From NCBI RefSeq assembly GCF_035083965.1, contig NC_089732.1, forward strand, positions 11,423,424-11,487,423: a stretch of DNA of 64,000 nucleotides, given 5' to 3'. This document shows, piece after piece, positions 13,701-25,158 of the stretch. Made by a program: the position numbers and the translations under genes. The notes under the pieces are model-generated. The model was not told the DNA's origin. It saw only the letters and a program-made list of their open reading frames with translations, and made no database searches. This DNA comes from Branchiostoma lanceolatum (lineage: Eukaryota > Chordata > Leptocardii > Amphioxiformes > Branchiostomatidae). How positions within the stretch are numbered: position 1 is the first letter of the stretch; every line of letters starts with the position of its first letter.

Positions 13701-16700
13701 GGAACATAAAGCCGGCGGTCCCGTGTACGAGGGAGCTTTAACTTTAAGGCATCAAATCTCTGCATGTACCTGTAAAAGAACCCAACACACTTATCGAGCA
13801 GAGAAGGGTTGACCTGGTGTGCAAGCCATAGCAAAGCCGCATTGCACTAATAGCTAAGGAATTCGCGTTATGCTTTGTCCTCAGTCCGAGGTTTACATGT
13901 AACTGCTTTATCTTTACATACAGTAGAGCTAAAAGTGTTTATGGTTTAACATATTACACTTATCTTTTTGATAGGTGACTTCCAATGGATGTGGCTCCAC
14001 CAAAGGCTGTTACCAGGCTCCCACTAACTGTGCTCCACCCTCTTGTGAGTACTTCTCCTCCTGGCAAACCAGTGGTGACAGCGTTCTGTTTGAAGTCAGC
14101 GGGACGTCCAACGGATACGTGGCTGTGGGCATCTCTGCCGATAACACAATGGTACGATTTGTCTTTTTATCATAAACATGTTCACCTTATAAGGTTAGGT
14201 GTTCAAGCCCTGGCCTGGTCAAAGACTTGAAAAATGGTACATATAGTATTTCGCTTTCTATTGTTCATTGTTGCAATTTTGTTGCACTTTATATGTGAAA
14301 TTGTATCTTAAAGTTTGTTTGTTACATAATTTTGATGAACAGTATTCTTCAAGTAGAATGTCTTCACCAAAATGGATCTATTTTACCATGTTCCTTAATC
14401 TGGACATTTTGGTCAAAAGAGGGAAATGAAAATTAATCAAAATAATGAAAATTTATTACTGTGATTACAGGCCAACTTATCAAGCCCCAACAATTGGTCT
14501 CTTCTTATAGATGATGCAGATGCTTAGAAATAGATGAATGTGATTGAAATGAATGTTGTTGGCATGATTTCCAGGGGTTGGATGACATCTATGAGTGTGT
14601 GTATAACTCAGACTCAGGTGACACCACTGTGTACTCCTCATGGAGCACTGGAAAGTCCATGCCAGAAAGGGACACTACCCAGCCACAGGTATGTACATGT
14701 ACATGTACATGTACAATCAAGTCATGTACATTTATTTTGGCGATGCCTCTGAGTTGGAAGTTATGGAACGTGACTGTGTATACCAGGCTCAACTTGAAGT
14801 TGAAAGTATTAAAACAACTACATATGTACTGTACATGTATGCATGCCATAGCTAATAGGGAGTTGCTTGTTGTTACAATGTTATCTCATCCATGGGTATG
14901 GTGTCTCAACGCAGAAGCAACCTTTGCTAGCTATGCTATCGTTAGGACATGGGACAAATACACATTAACTTTTACACTAACTGAAAATGAGCCATGTTTT
15001 TTCTCATTCTGACACGGTATGACTTAATACATTTCAATCATTACAAAGAAGTGACAAGAAAAGGAATTGACTCACTAAATTAATTGTCGTAGTCCCTCCA
15101 TATATGTAGGTTCATTATGTATTCATAAATCCTTTTTTACCTGGATTTAGCCCAGTGGAGCAAATATTAACAATCAAGGTCTTCATTCATTCATCAATGT
15201 TCTGTAGATGCTAAAAAAAATAAGCAATATATGGAATCCAACCTTGGAGCCCTGTTATAAAATATAGAGTGCAATATGCCTGTGAATGAACGAATTTGCT
15301 TGACAATCGTACAGCAATCAAACAACAATACTACCTTGCTACATGTGGTCTATATCGAAGTACAAAATATTACAGATAACAGACTGCATGTGTATTACAT
15401 CATGTATATATTACATTTTTGTCATATACACTGTATGGATGATTGGTCTTGCATTAGGAATGAGGTACAAAGAAATGTCCTATGTATATAATGCATCTCG
15501 TTGTCTGTTGTCCTAGGGTGGAATCTCGACCATTGTCGGGTCGTATGTGGAGGGTGTCGTGTCGTGTAAGTTCACCAGATCGATCAACGATGCCGCAGCT
15601 GGCAGAAGGAAGAGACAGGCGAAGGTCAACAACGGGAGGTTTTACGACCTGAACGACGATTTCTACGTACTGATGTCAAAGGGGTCTACAAGTGGAAGTA
15701 TGTTGAAAATTTCTCTTATCAATGATTAGACGTAGGACTGTAAGACAAATGTATTCATAGCATTTCTTATACCATGTAGGTGTAGACATCTATTGATAAT
15801 GTTAAAGTTAAAGTGACCCGGGCGTCTTGAAAAGACGCATAGGGGTGGCGCCCATCTCCATTTGTATAGCCCTTGGGCCACACACATTGTGCAAGTCACT
15901 ACAGCAGGGGGCTGGTCCGCTGGTAGTGATGTGTGTTTAACTTCCATACTCTTTCCCAAATGCTGAGTGCAAAGCAGAGAAAGCAGTATGTACCATTTTT
16001 GAAGTCTTTGGTATGACCCGGTCGGGGTTCAAACTCAAGACCTACCGTGTGCATATACTGCAAGGCGAGCACTCTACCAACTAGGCCATTGCACCGGTTA
16101 ATGTGATAGATAATGTAGAAGACAAAAATATGCAGTTAGTAGACCAATCCTGACTGTCCAAAAATTCAGCAGATCGGGTGGTGCATTTAGGACATAGGAA
16201 AGTATGCAAAGAATTATGGCACCAAGTTGAACATATCATCAAACTGATGCCATTTTTTGTTTGTCTTTGTTTTTCATTTAATAGTCTGAATAGTTTTAAA
16301 CATCATTTGTGCAGCTCACTTTTGGCTCAACAGCAAAGACAGAGAATGAAAATCCAACTTTATGCTGCTAGAAAGTTAAATGTTTAGAATCAAAATGACC
16401 AAATACATCAATATTTGTGTACGTGGTTGAACAGTTTGTGCTCTCTAGCAAATATGTTGCACAGGAGAATATATAATGTAATCAACGTTTTGTTGAGATG
16501 CATATTGAAGGTTTTAATTTGTGTGTTATTCTATTTCAGATGCTCTGTCGTACCATGCTACTAATCGCGTGGTTTCATCTGGTAAGGTCGACTTCCAAAG
16601 TAACACCCAAGTGACTGGTGCAGGGAGCCCTGACATCGTTAAGGCACATGGTATATTGAGGAACATTTGTTCTATTTGTGTGGACAGAAAGAACAACCGA

Positions 16701-19700
16701 TCTATATGTTATAGTGCTCTGATATCTTGTTTAGGTATTAATAGATCATAATTGCTTGAAGATGTATTATTTATGATTCTTACTGATGAGTTAAAGACAA
16801 AGTCATATTACCTTTCGGAATGGACGATACTCTTTTTCAGAAACAAGGTTAGAATTCTAGCTGGGTATAATGCATTGCTTTACTGGAAAGTTGAAGTTGC
16901 TTAGAAAATTATGTATCTTCACAGCATATTTTTTACCGCTGAAATTCATTGAACGTTTGTTTAAATCGCTCAGCCGCAACGAGGTTGCGATGTGCTTCGG
17001 CTCCAATGAGATACCCGCTTAAGCAGGCAAATGTGTTTTCAGGTTCCCTGATGATGATTGCCTGGATCTGTACTGCCAGTGTCGGCGTCCTCATGGCACG
17101 TTTCTTCAAACATCTCTGGCCGGACAGCCAGCTCTGCAAGGAGAAAGTCTGGTTTGCTGTAAGTATTCTATTCTTAAAGTTTATTTTACATCTGGAAAGT
17201 GTCATGAATTATCCTCATTTTATGTGCTGTTTTGTTTTACACTTACTAATGCATCCTTCCTTATGTAGATGCTTGAATGTGATACAGGTTTTTCATCTAC
17301 ATTTGTAACTTAAAGACATTAAGGCCACACCAATTTATTTTCTTGGTTAACGGAATAAAAAAATAAAAATAAAGATATGCCAGATTGAAAAAACAACATG
17401 AAAACAGAATCTCAGAGGAATGTTTTTACTTTCAAATTGGTGCACACAGTTTCAGGGAGTGAACAGGGTCAGGTGCAAGTTTTCACCCCAGTTTTCCTTA
17501 TTTTTTTTGTGCTAAAATTAAGATTAAAAATCAAAATCCGTTAAGTAATACCAAGAAATCAAATTGGTGTGGCCCAAGGCATTTATTTTGCAAAAGAATA
17601 TTATTTTCAATATGCAATTTGCTTTCAAGTTCAACTTGTTAGATGGCATACTTGAAAACATGTCACTACAATAATAGCATTAAGATTTACGACATACCGT
17701 ATCTGCATATGCACTGTAGAGCATACAAAATGTACTTAGTTTTGTTCACTTTTTTCCCTGTTCCTTTTTACAGATCCACCGTGCAATGATGATCAGCACA
17801 GTTCTCCTGACCATCATTGCCTTCATTCTCATCATGACTTACAACAACTGGCTCTGGGCTTTCGTAAGGCAGCTTTTATGTTTTGTTTGTTTGTTTAGTT
17901 AAGTTTAAAAATTATGACTGTATCTTAATTCTATTAAGTTTACCCTTTGCTAAAATGTAGACCCTATGATTTGAAATGGTCAACAATGGTTTTAGACATT
18001 ATTTTTCACAATTCCTTTTTGAATATTGAAAAGAATAGAACAAAACGGCATGAGCAAAGTGATTGTTTATCATTGATATTCCAAACCAAATTCAAAGATT
18101 ATATGACTTCATAAAAAAAAAGTCCATTGACTGCATAATAGACTTCTAAAACTACATGGTCAAGGACTATAGTAGGAGAAGTCAATTGTCACAGAATTTT
18201 GATAGAAAAATGATTTTTGTTTAACTCAATAGCATGCTGGTGCTCATGCCATAGTGGGAATCATCGTGGTCATCCTAGCACTGATCAACCCTCTCATGGC
18301 CCTGGCACGACCTCACCCTGACCAGCCCAAGTAAGTCATACATGTACCTTGAAGTTCTAATTATAGTGTAGCCAGAGTCATTCCTCAATGAAATGCTAAT
18401 TCATCATTAACTGATCCTTAAAATGACCTTACTATAATTACAGTTAATTGTCCAGTGATGGCAAAAAGTAATTCCTAGAGTAACGCATGATTTTGGGGCA
18501 TTGGAGATTCTAAAATATTGTTTGAGAAAGACACTGGGAAATACAGGCATGTAGTTTGTGTTTGTATTTGACACTGTGTATGTGCAACTGATAATTTTAT
18601 TGTAAAGTAGTTGATAACTTATTTAATAAGTACCTGTGGCATGACCATCTGAACAAACAGAGGGCATTTTGGAGCCATTCTGTAAGTGAGTTATTGCATT
18701 ATAGACAGAAGATGCCACCTGTATAAATTATGTAAATAGTAACTGTTGTAGATGAGATGATTAGGATTAAGGCATCGTCATTGTATACCAGGCCCAACAA
18801 CATCATTAAAGATTTGTAGGATTTTTCAATGGCATTAAATCTTCATTTTGCCACACTGACTGTTCTTCCCTTCCGTTTCAAGGCGCTTCATCTTCAACTG
18901 GGCCCACTGGGCTGTTGGTACCGCTGCCCGGATTCTGGGGGGTAAGTGATTGTTGCAGATCTTCAATTTGTAACTATCATCATGGTAAAAATCATTGTTC
19001 ATGTTACTTGCAGAACATACTATTAGGGTTCTGATTTCCTTTTTAAATGTTTACCCATTGCCTTAGAATAATGTCATGTTTGGCTGGACCATCTTATTGT
19101 GAATGTGTTTATTGTTTTCTGTGTTTATTTTTCAAAGTGGTGGCCATTTTCCTGGGGATGTCTTTATCATGGTGGCCTGAGTCATCTGATTGTGACTGTG
19201 TTTATTGTTTTTTGTTTCCCAGTGGTGGCCATATTCCTGGGGATGGACCTTGCTGCGCTGGACCTCCCTCCGGCCGCGACCTTCCTCATGGTTGGCTGGG
19301 TCATCTGGCACGCCCTGGCCGAGGTCGTCCTGGAGATCCACAACTGTTCCACCAGCTCCAAACGTCAGTACACTTCCAAAAATACCTTTTCCTTCTTGTT
19401 TTTTCTTGTACATTTTTTTCAGCAAGAATATCATTCGGGTTTGAAACCACCGATATGCCCCGATGTTGTGCCCTTGGGAAAAGCACTTAACACGAATTTC
19501 CTCATTCCACCCAGATGTGTATGGGTACCTGACTTTGGTTGGGGAAGGTCGCATTGAGGTCACCTGCTGGCGCCGAATGGCAGCCGCCAGACCCTTGCGA
19601 CAGTTTCATAAAGTGGAAGTGTGCAAATATGTATCATGTGTATTATTGTGTATTATGTGATTGTAAACCGTGCAGCAATTCAGCATTGGCTGTCATTGCA

Positions 19701-21113
19701 TGGGTAATTTCGGACCAATAAACCAATGAACCATTTATTTATTTATTCTGTATACAAGAATCCCTGTTTTGAGAATTCTGTGTGTCGGCGCAAAAGCTCT
19801 TCTGTGTTTGTCAGGGCTCTCTCTGGCTATAAGTCTCTCTCTATATCCTCTAACCAAGGAGGTTTAGTGTGATAGGGCAATTTCAAAGTTAAACATTCAA
19901 TGAAAATCATTTGAAAGGCAACCAAACTCTTTGTAGACTAGCATTCTACCACAAGGTAGATCTAGCTCCTAAACCCTGCCATATCAATCAAAGTTAATGG
20001 ATAGTTAACATGCAGTGTTCATGTGTAGTGATGAAGGTTAGACACTGATGATCCAGGCACAGATTGTATTTTGTATATTACAAAATGAATCAAAATTGAT
20101 GAAAAGACCACATGTACAAGTATATTGTAATCTGCTATTCTTTCATCACTAAACTGTGCATTAAATCTAAAGACAAGTGAAACTAGTTTTTGATCTTAGA
20201 CTAGCAGAAATAGGAGACTAAGGCCATAAAATACATGACGTTGTATTTGCCAAACGAGTCTTTGCATTTATATGGAGATAATGGTGTTATAAGCATGTGT
20301 ATTGTATTCTTTTGTTGTTGTTTAGCTGGCCGTTCTGAAGAGATGGAGATGGATACCGCTGCTGGAGACCCAAAAGCAAAGCCTCTACGTGGTGGAAACT
20401 ACACCGGGGTAAGTCACTTTCTTGGTTACGCTGATCCAAAGTTCTCTTTATAATTAAGATAATTACAGTCACTCAACCTACATGTATATGTTCATGTGTT
20501 TGCATAATACCATACCTATATAGACAGACACTGTGTCTTACATGCAATAAAAATACCATAATGAGAGAATAGGGCAAGACAGTCTTACATGATGTTAAAG
20601 CTACAAGTTGAAACTGGCAATGCTGAAGCTTGCTGGCAAATACAAAATGTATATGTTTTTTTAGGTTATGACCAATAAAATGCCAGAAATTTGCCTAAAA
20701 TTCATATTGATCTTATTTCTGCTAGTCTTCCTACTTTTTTTCGAGCTTCAGCAAAATAAAGCATGTTTAAAAACATGATTTATTTTGCTGAGGCTCGAAA
20801 TGTGAACCAAAATGTCATACGGAAAGCCACCAGATGATCATACTTATTTTGGGGGTAATGCAGGCCTGTCATTGATATCTTTGTGTATACTACATATTTC
20901 ACAGTACCACATATCTCTTTGAACAGGAAGCTGATACCTGGTTTTAAATGAAAAACATAACATTGTATCATGAATTGTATGTTTGGTTTTATAATTTTGA
21001 TCTTGTATATTTTCTCACAGGGCCATGGCATCAGGAAGGGGATCCTTGGCCTGTATGTGTTGGGCATGCTGGGCTTCCTGATCGCCCTGCTGGTATATGT
21101 CGGGCTCAACTGA
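10779..21113 (+). CDS. FRRS1: Ferric-chelate reductase 1-like protein (reeler-DOMON-cytochrome b561)
   Basis: Fifteen coding exons splice in frame to 603 residues, close to the roughly 590 of vertebrate FRRS1. Exons: 10779-10962, 11778-11929, 12827-12918, 13523-13643, 13975-14151, 14575-14688, 15517-15697, 16540-16650, 17043-17158, 17774-17863, 18233-18330, 18883-18941, 19223-19363, 20326-20408, 21021-21113. Residues 1-17 form a signal peptide (WRVILSLLAVTAVVRA). Residues to about 183 are the reeler domain, 184 to about 378 the DOMON domain (GYVAVGIS, CVYNSDSG), and about 379-550 a cytochrome b561 domain whose helices carry His residues suited to haem (KHLW, IHRAMM, HAGAHA, NWAHWA, VIWHAL). 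A last hydrophobic helix ends the protein. The family transfers electrons across membranes to reduce ferric iron outside or in the lumen; that function is from the family. Start chosen for the signal peptide. Confidence 0.93.
11206..11439. mobile_element. TA-flanked MITE in FRRS1 intron 1
   Basis: Terminal inverted repeats CTGTAATTC (from 11208) and GAATTACAG (to 11436) are each flanked by TA, giving an element of about 229 bp. The inside carries several TTCACGGT/ACCGTGAA words in both orientations. No coding capacity. The TA duplication fits a Tc1/mariner-type or similar non-autonomous element. Confidence 0.6.
11951..12169. mobile_element. CTGTAAATGC-type MITE after FRRS1 exon 2
   Basis: The left end reads TTACTGTAAATGCAG and the right end GCATTTTACAGTGA, forming terminal inverted repeats around a 215-bp body with GTTCGCGG words. 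A TA precedes the left end but TG follows the right end, so the target duplication is decayed. It lies 20 bases after the exon 2 donor. Confidence 0.55.
13690..13870. repeat. Probable dispersed repeat in FRRS1 intron 4
   Basis: The block is more GC-rich than the surrounding intron and ends a short GC-rich unit with AGCTTTAACTTTAAGG, a word string also found at the 3' end of the SINE at 15800 (reverse strand). I see no ORF. It may be a SINE fragment. Confidence 0.35.
15800..16098 (-). mobile_element. tRNA-derived SINE in FRRS1 intron 7
   Basis: On the minus strand, starting near 16097, the sequence has an RNA polymerase III box A (TGGCCTAGTTGG) and, about 50 bases on, a box B-like GAGTTTGAACCCC, spaced as in a tRNA. 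A 220-base non-tRNA body follows and ends near 15800 with a CTTTAACTTTAAC tail. The tRNA-like head is about 73 bases and carries substitutions that make a functional tRNA unlikely. Confidence 0.7.
17323..17574. mobile_element. MITE with GGCCACACCAATTT inverted ends (copy 1)
   Basis: The left end reads GGCCACACCAATTT and the right end AAATTGGTGTGGCC, perfect inverted repeats enclosing about 225 bases. The interior shares TTTCACCCCAG and CAGAATCTCAGAGGAATG words with the copy at 21860-22064 in the opposite direction. It sits in FRRS1 intron 9. Confidence 0.8.
19088..19256 (+). repeat. Tandem duplication of an intron end and the start of FRRS1 exon 13
   Basis: About 75 bases ending in TGGTGGCCATTTTCCTGGGG (19088-19164) are repeated as 19179-19250, where they form the real acceptor and the first codons of exon 13. 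The upstream copy has lost a good acceptor (TTTTTCAAAG) and continues out of frame, so the downstream copy was chosen. Confidence 0.7.
19455..19745. repeat. SINE-like dispersed repeat in FRRS1 intron 13
   Basis: Contains CCCTTGGGAAAAGCACTTAA followed by a GGGTACCTGACTTTGGTTGG segment and ends in an (ATTT)n tail. This layout resembles the core and tail of deuterostome SINEs. No tRNA head was identified. The open frames across it are not linked to splice sites of the gene. Confidence 0.45.
20741..20797. repeat. Short near-perfect palindrome in FRRS1 intron 14
   Basis: Arms of about 27 bases (TCGAGCTTCAGCAAAATAAA and its complement TTTATTTTGCTGAGGCTCGA) are separated by only a few bases and contain two mismatches. 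It would fold as a long hairpin. Confidence 0.8.
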
Positions 21114-23740
21114 TCAACTGGTCCTGTGGTAATGCCAGAGGATCTAAAGTGTTCTCACTGAGGCTCTCCATGGAGTTCATGTATAGAGCTGCATACTTCT
21201 TACATGTTACTGATAAAAATTAGGAAATCTTCTTTTTGTTGACATTTGATGCAGTTCAGACTTAAAAGCACAATCATTTTTAATTTTTCAGATTTGAGAA
21301 ACAAGATAAAAAAGAAGCATTAAATCATAATCATAAGATTTGAAGCAAGTTAAATTTTGCATGCCAACTGCATATCATTTGAATATTTATGATCTTACAT
21401 GAAGTTCAAGCAACTATCATATTTTGAAGAGTGCATTTGAATACCAAATCTTCCTCCAAATTTAAAATTTTTACAGAAAGCATTTTTCTATCATGGTAGA
21501 AGGTTTTAGTTACAAAAAATGCATCACCTAAGATTCCATTTTTAGAAAAATCAGCCCTTTATAGATATTACCCTTCCTTAAAATGTTTACCTACTGACTT
21601 GGGACCGGGTTATACAAATGTACATAATGCTACCTAATGTACTACTAACCCTACATTTAGAAATTGTCATGATGGTATATTGTTTATTGTTTTTTTATTG
21701 TTTTTTTATTTCGCACTTAAAAATATACATACATAAGAAAGAAAAATAAATAAAACAGTGCAGGGCAGGCCAAAAAGCTTCTGCTTATGTAAAGGCCTCC
21801 CTTTATCAAATCATAACATTTTTAGTTAATCAGTTATACAAAGGAAATAAGTGTTGGATGATAATACATAATTTCTTGGTTAAAGATCATAAAAACAGAA
21901 GGCTGGGGTGAAAACTTGCACCTGACCCAGAGAGTGTTCACACCCTGAAACTGTGTGCACCAAAGTACAAACATTCCTCTGAGATTCTGTTTTCATGTTG
22001 ATTTTGGAATTTAGCCGTTTTAAAAAGAAATATGTTAATCAAGAAATTAAATTGGTGTGGCCTTGGAGCAAAATGAACACAAAATAAAATTTACTTGCTT
22101 TTGTTTCTTTGCTCAAGCTCCTGCTCAGTACAAAAGTACAGTTACTGCTAACAAGAGTGTTTATTGTTATGTGGTCACTGGTTTTAACAGATTAAATCTT
22201 AATAGGAAAAATCTGCATTTACATTTTTGATAAAAAGATACACCACTGGTTATCATGTAAAGCTGCACACACATAACTGTTTAAGATGATATTAATTAAT
22301 CAAAAAAGCCTTGGTGAAATATTTTGTATTTTTCATTCTGGTCTGCCTAAATTGTCTTTTAGCAGAACTGATTTTGCAGTCAAGACTTACTGCTCTAGCT
22401 GGAAAGCAGTCTTTATCCTGATAAAATTGTCAGTACATACTTTTTTTCATATTTGTGTTAAGATATGACCAGGTTATAGGACTGTATATATTTTTTCATT
22501 GTGGTCTACGCATGTATATTAAACGTAGGGGGTGTGTATTGTGTTGTTTTAGACAAGAAAATAGATTGTTTAACAGCAGTGATGAGAAACCTTTCTATAT
22601 TATATGTTAAAACATGGGTTAACGTAATATTAGGGTCTCTTAGCATTGAAGAGGTGGTGATATGTTACATACATGTATGTGTGGCTGTCTTGTACTCTAT
22701 TTATGGGCAAGATAGGTGGTTGTTTTGTATCGTACGATCTGAAATGTGATGGACAATCATAGAATCTATTTTTCTCACAGCATATTTTGTTGAAGAAACA
22801 TCAAGTGCCTTTTGCATACACATGTATGACCTGCTATTAGTAAATAGATTTTCATACCTTCACCTATGTTTGGTTTTGTCTCTTAGTTTAGTAGAATCAT
22901 TTTGTTGAAGTTCACATTTTCGTAATTAAAGCAGAGTGCATCAATTGTAGCAGAGTAAGTTCGTTTTTGTAGACATTCAGTATATGTATTCAAAGCTTAT
23001 ATAATTATTATTATAATAATAGAAATGTAATTGTTGCTACATAAGTGTTGTTATTTAGAAGTTAGGTTAGATAACTGTTTACTTATGTCTTGGGTGTGAA
23101 TAGATGAGCAAATTCAGTTTTATTGCAAAACTCATGAAGTCTGAAGTCATAGAACGAAGAAGAGACAAGTACATTCTTGTGAAGTTTAGGTTTGAATTTT
23201 TCAAAATTCTGTCTAAATCAATGGCATTCGAGGTTTTATACATGCACATGGAGGGAAACACTTTGTTTCACTATTTGCACTGTCTTAATATGTTATGAAG
23301 AATTTCCAACATGGTCACTTATAAACTTTAGCTAAATTATCTTGCCATTGGAGGCTTTTGCTGAGAGAACCACAACTCCGTAACAAACTTTTGTGTAAAA
23401 TATCTCTGCAACCATTTTAGAACAGTGCCTTAACATCCCTTTTGTTTTCTACAAGCATAAGATGTTTTATAAGACATAACTTTTGTACCTGAAAGCCTTT
23501 GTTTTGTATTTTGTGCAAAGATTAGCATATAGCTATAGGTGAGAACAATTTTTTGTGGATTCTTAAAGAAATTGTGCCTTAGATCCAAGAAATATATGAC
23601 CAATTTCAATGCCTTGTAGATTGAGACACATGATTAGAAAAGTGAATGCAGTGTTGGTAATAGGTGGCTTATTGGCTTATGGAAATTGTGGATTTTTTTG
23701 TGAGAATAAATGTCAAGATATATTTGAAACTTCGGACATG
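21114..23740 (+). other. Probable long 3' UTR of the FRRS1-like gene
   Basis: No coding exon is seen after the stop at 21113. Candidate AATAAA signals occur near 21740 and at about 23706, so the UTR could be 0.6 or 2.6 kb. The distal 470 bases (23262-23735) are similar to a segment downstream of RTK-A (42615-43090). Which signal is used cannot be told from sequence. Confidence 0.4.
21860..22064. mobile_element. GGCCACACC MITE (copy 2, inverted, left end decayed)
   Basis: The right end AAATTGGTGTGGCC is intact and the interior matches the reverse complement of 17323-17574 (CATTCCTCTGAGATTCTG; GGGTGAAAACTTGCACC). The left end is reduced to AATTTCTTGGTTAA. Confidence 0.7.
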
Positions 23741-24764
23741 ATTGGGCCTTGCTGAATGTGTGATATCTCTCATTGTTTTATGCGGTCATCAATATTATTT
23801 AATCTTTAACAGCATTTTTAAACTGCTTGAGAAAAACAGTATATAGGTCAGTCTTTTTACCTAAGAGATTGTTCTTGTATATAGAGATAACGTTATGTAT
23901 GTTATCTGAAACGTTACAGTGTACATGTACCTATGTATAATTGTGGGGGGGGGGGGTGGCGACGACGAATGTAAGCAACCTGCAAGCGGTCTGCCTGTTT
24001 GCAGCTTAGACGTCGAATCCGCACAAGGGCAGACATGTATGCACAGGATACTTTAGATCATACTTATCAATCATAGTCAATCAATTGTCTGCCTTCTTTT
24101 CTAACAAAAGGGATTATTGATGGTTCAACATACACACAGGCGCCTCTGCTGGGATCAACACTTAACGTTCACAATCAATGGTATTATCCGTATGTTTATG
24201 AAGAGAACCAATCAGCATCCACATTACTCTTGAGCCGCACAACACATTATGTATCCGCGACTGAGCGGTAGACAAAATAGTACTACCGAAATCTTTGAAC
24301 CGTTTGTAAAAACTTAAAGATGAATTAAATGCCAGCGAGGCATAGGTTTAAATCGTGGGCATAGAAATAAATTTGTGTCAGATCAAGCTCAACAAAATAC
24401 ATTTTCTGGAATTCACAGCTGTCTGTTTTCTTTTGTTTTGTTTGTTGACAGATCCCCAGTATAGTTATGTGTGCACGCCAGTATGGGCGATCTTCTTCAG
24501 TTAACCGTTATTTCTTCTAACTAGCACGGCCTAAAACAAGACGCAAGTTGACGATTTTTGGGGGTAAAATGCTGTACAATGGTGATACGTTCGAAGAAAC
24601 GAAGATTTGCAAAGTACCTTATTGTTGGCGCTGTTAAGATACCCCTTCACAAAGGGGAGTTATGTCATGGAAGAGATTTAGTCACGGATATGGAAGCTAT
24701 GAGATGCTAAAAGATCTCACAAAGACTGCATATAACATGATAATGATAACTATCATATCATCAT

Positions 24765-25010
24765 GATAAGAAGAAGAAGAAGAAAAATTATAACAACAAC
24801 GATGACGACGACTGGGATAATGATAATAATGATAATGATGATAATATTGATAATAATGATAATAATGATAATGATGATGATAATGATGATAATGATAATA
24901 ATGATAATGATGATAATAATGATAATAATGATATTAATGATAATGATAATAATGATGATGATAATGATGAAAGTTATGATGATAGAGGTGATGATGATGA
25001 TGGTGTTAAA
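24765..25010. repeat. Imperfect GAT/AAT trinucleotide repeat
   Basis: About 210 bases of mixed GATAAT and GATGAT units after a short GAA run. The Ile/Met-rich 95-codon ORF through it is a product of the repeat and is not a gene. Confidence 0.95.
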
Positions 25011-25158
25011 ACGTGGTAAATATATTAATGAACTATATCTTGGTTTATAATGTGTATATTGTTAAGGTTACATAAAATCACTGACAATATTCTTGCACAA
25101 GAATCAACTAATTCTTTTTAGTTTTGCAACATCGATCAAGCGGAATCCTAATCGTCTT

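Noticed and set aside
16025..16098. tRNA gene on the minus strand
   Set aside because: The A and B boxes are present, but the arms do not form a good cloverleaf and a SINE body follows directly.
19047..19563. Longer alternative start of FRRS1 exon 13 at the upstream duplicated junction
   Set aside because: Weak acceptor and wrong frame; the downstream copy joins exon 12 in phase.
24763..25050. 95-codon Ile/Met-rich ORF
   Set aside because: Produced by the GAT/AAT repeat; no splice or domain support.
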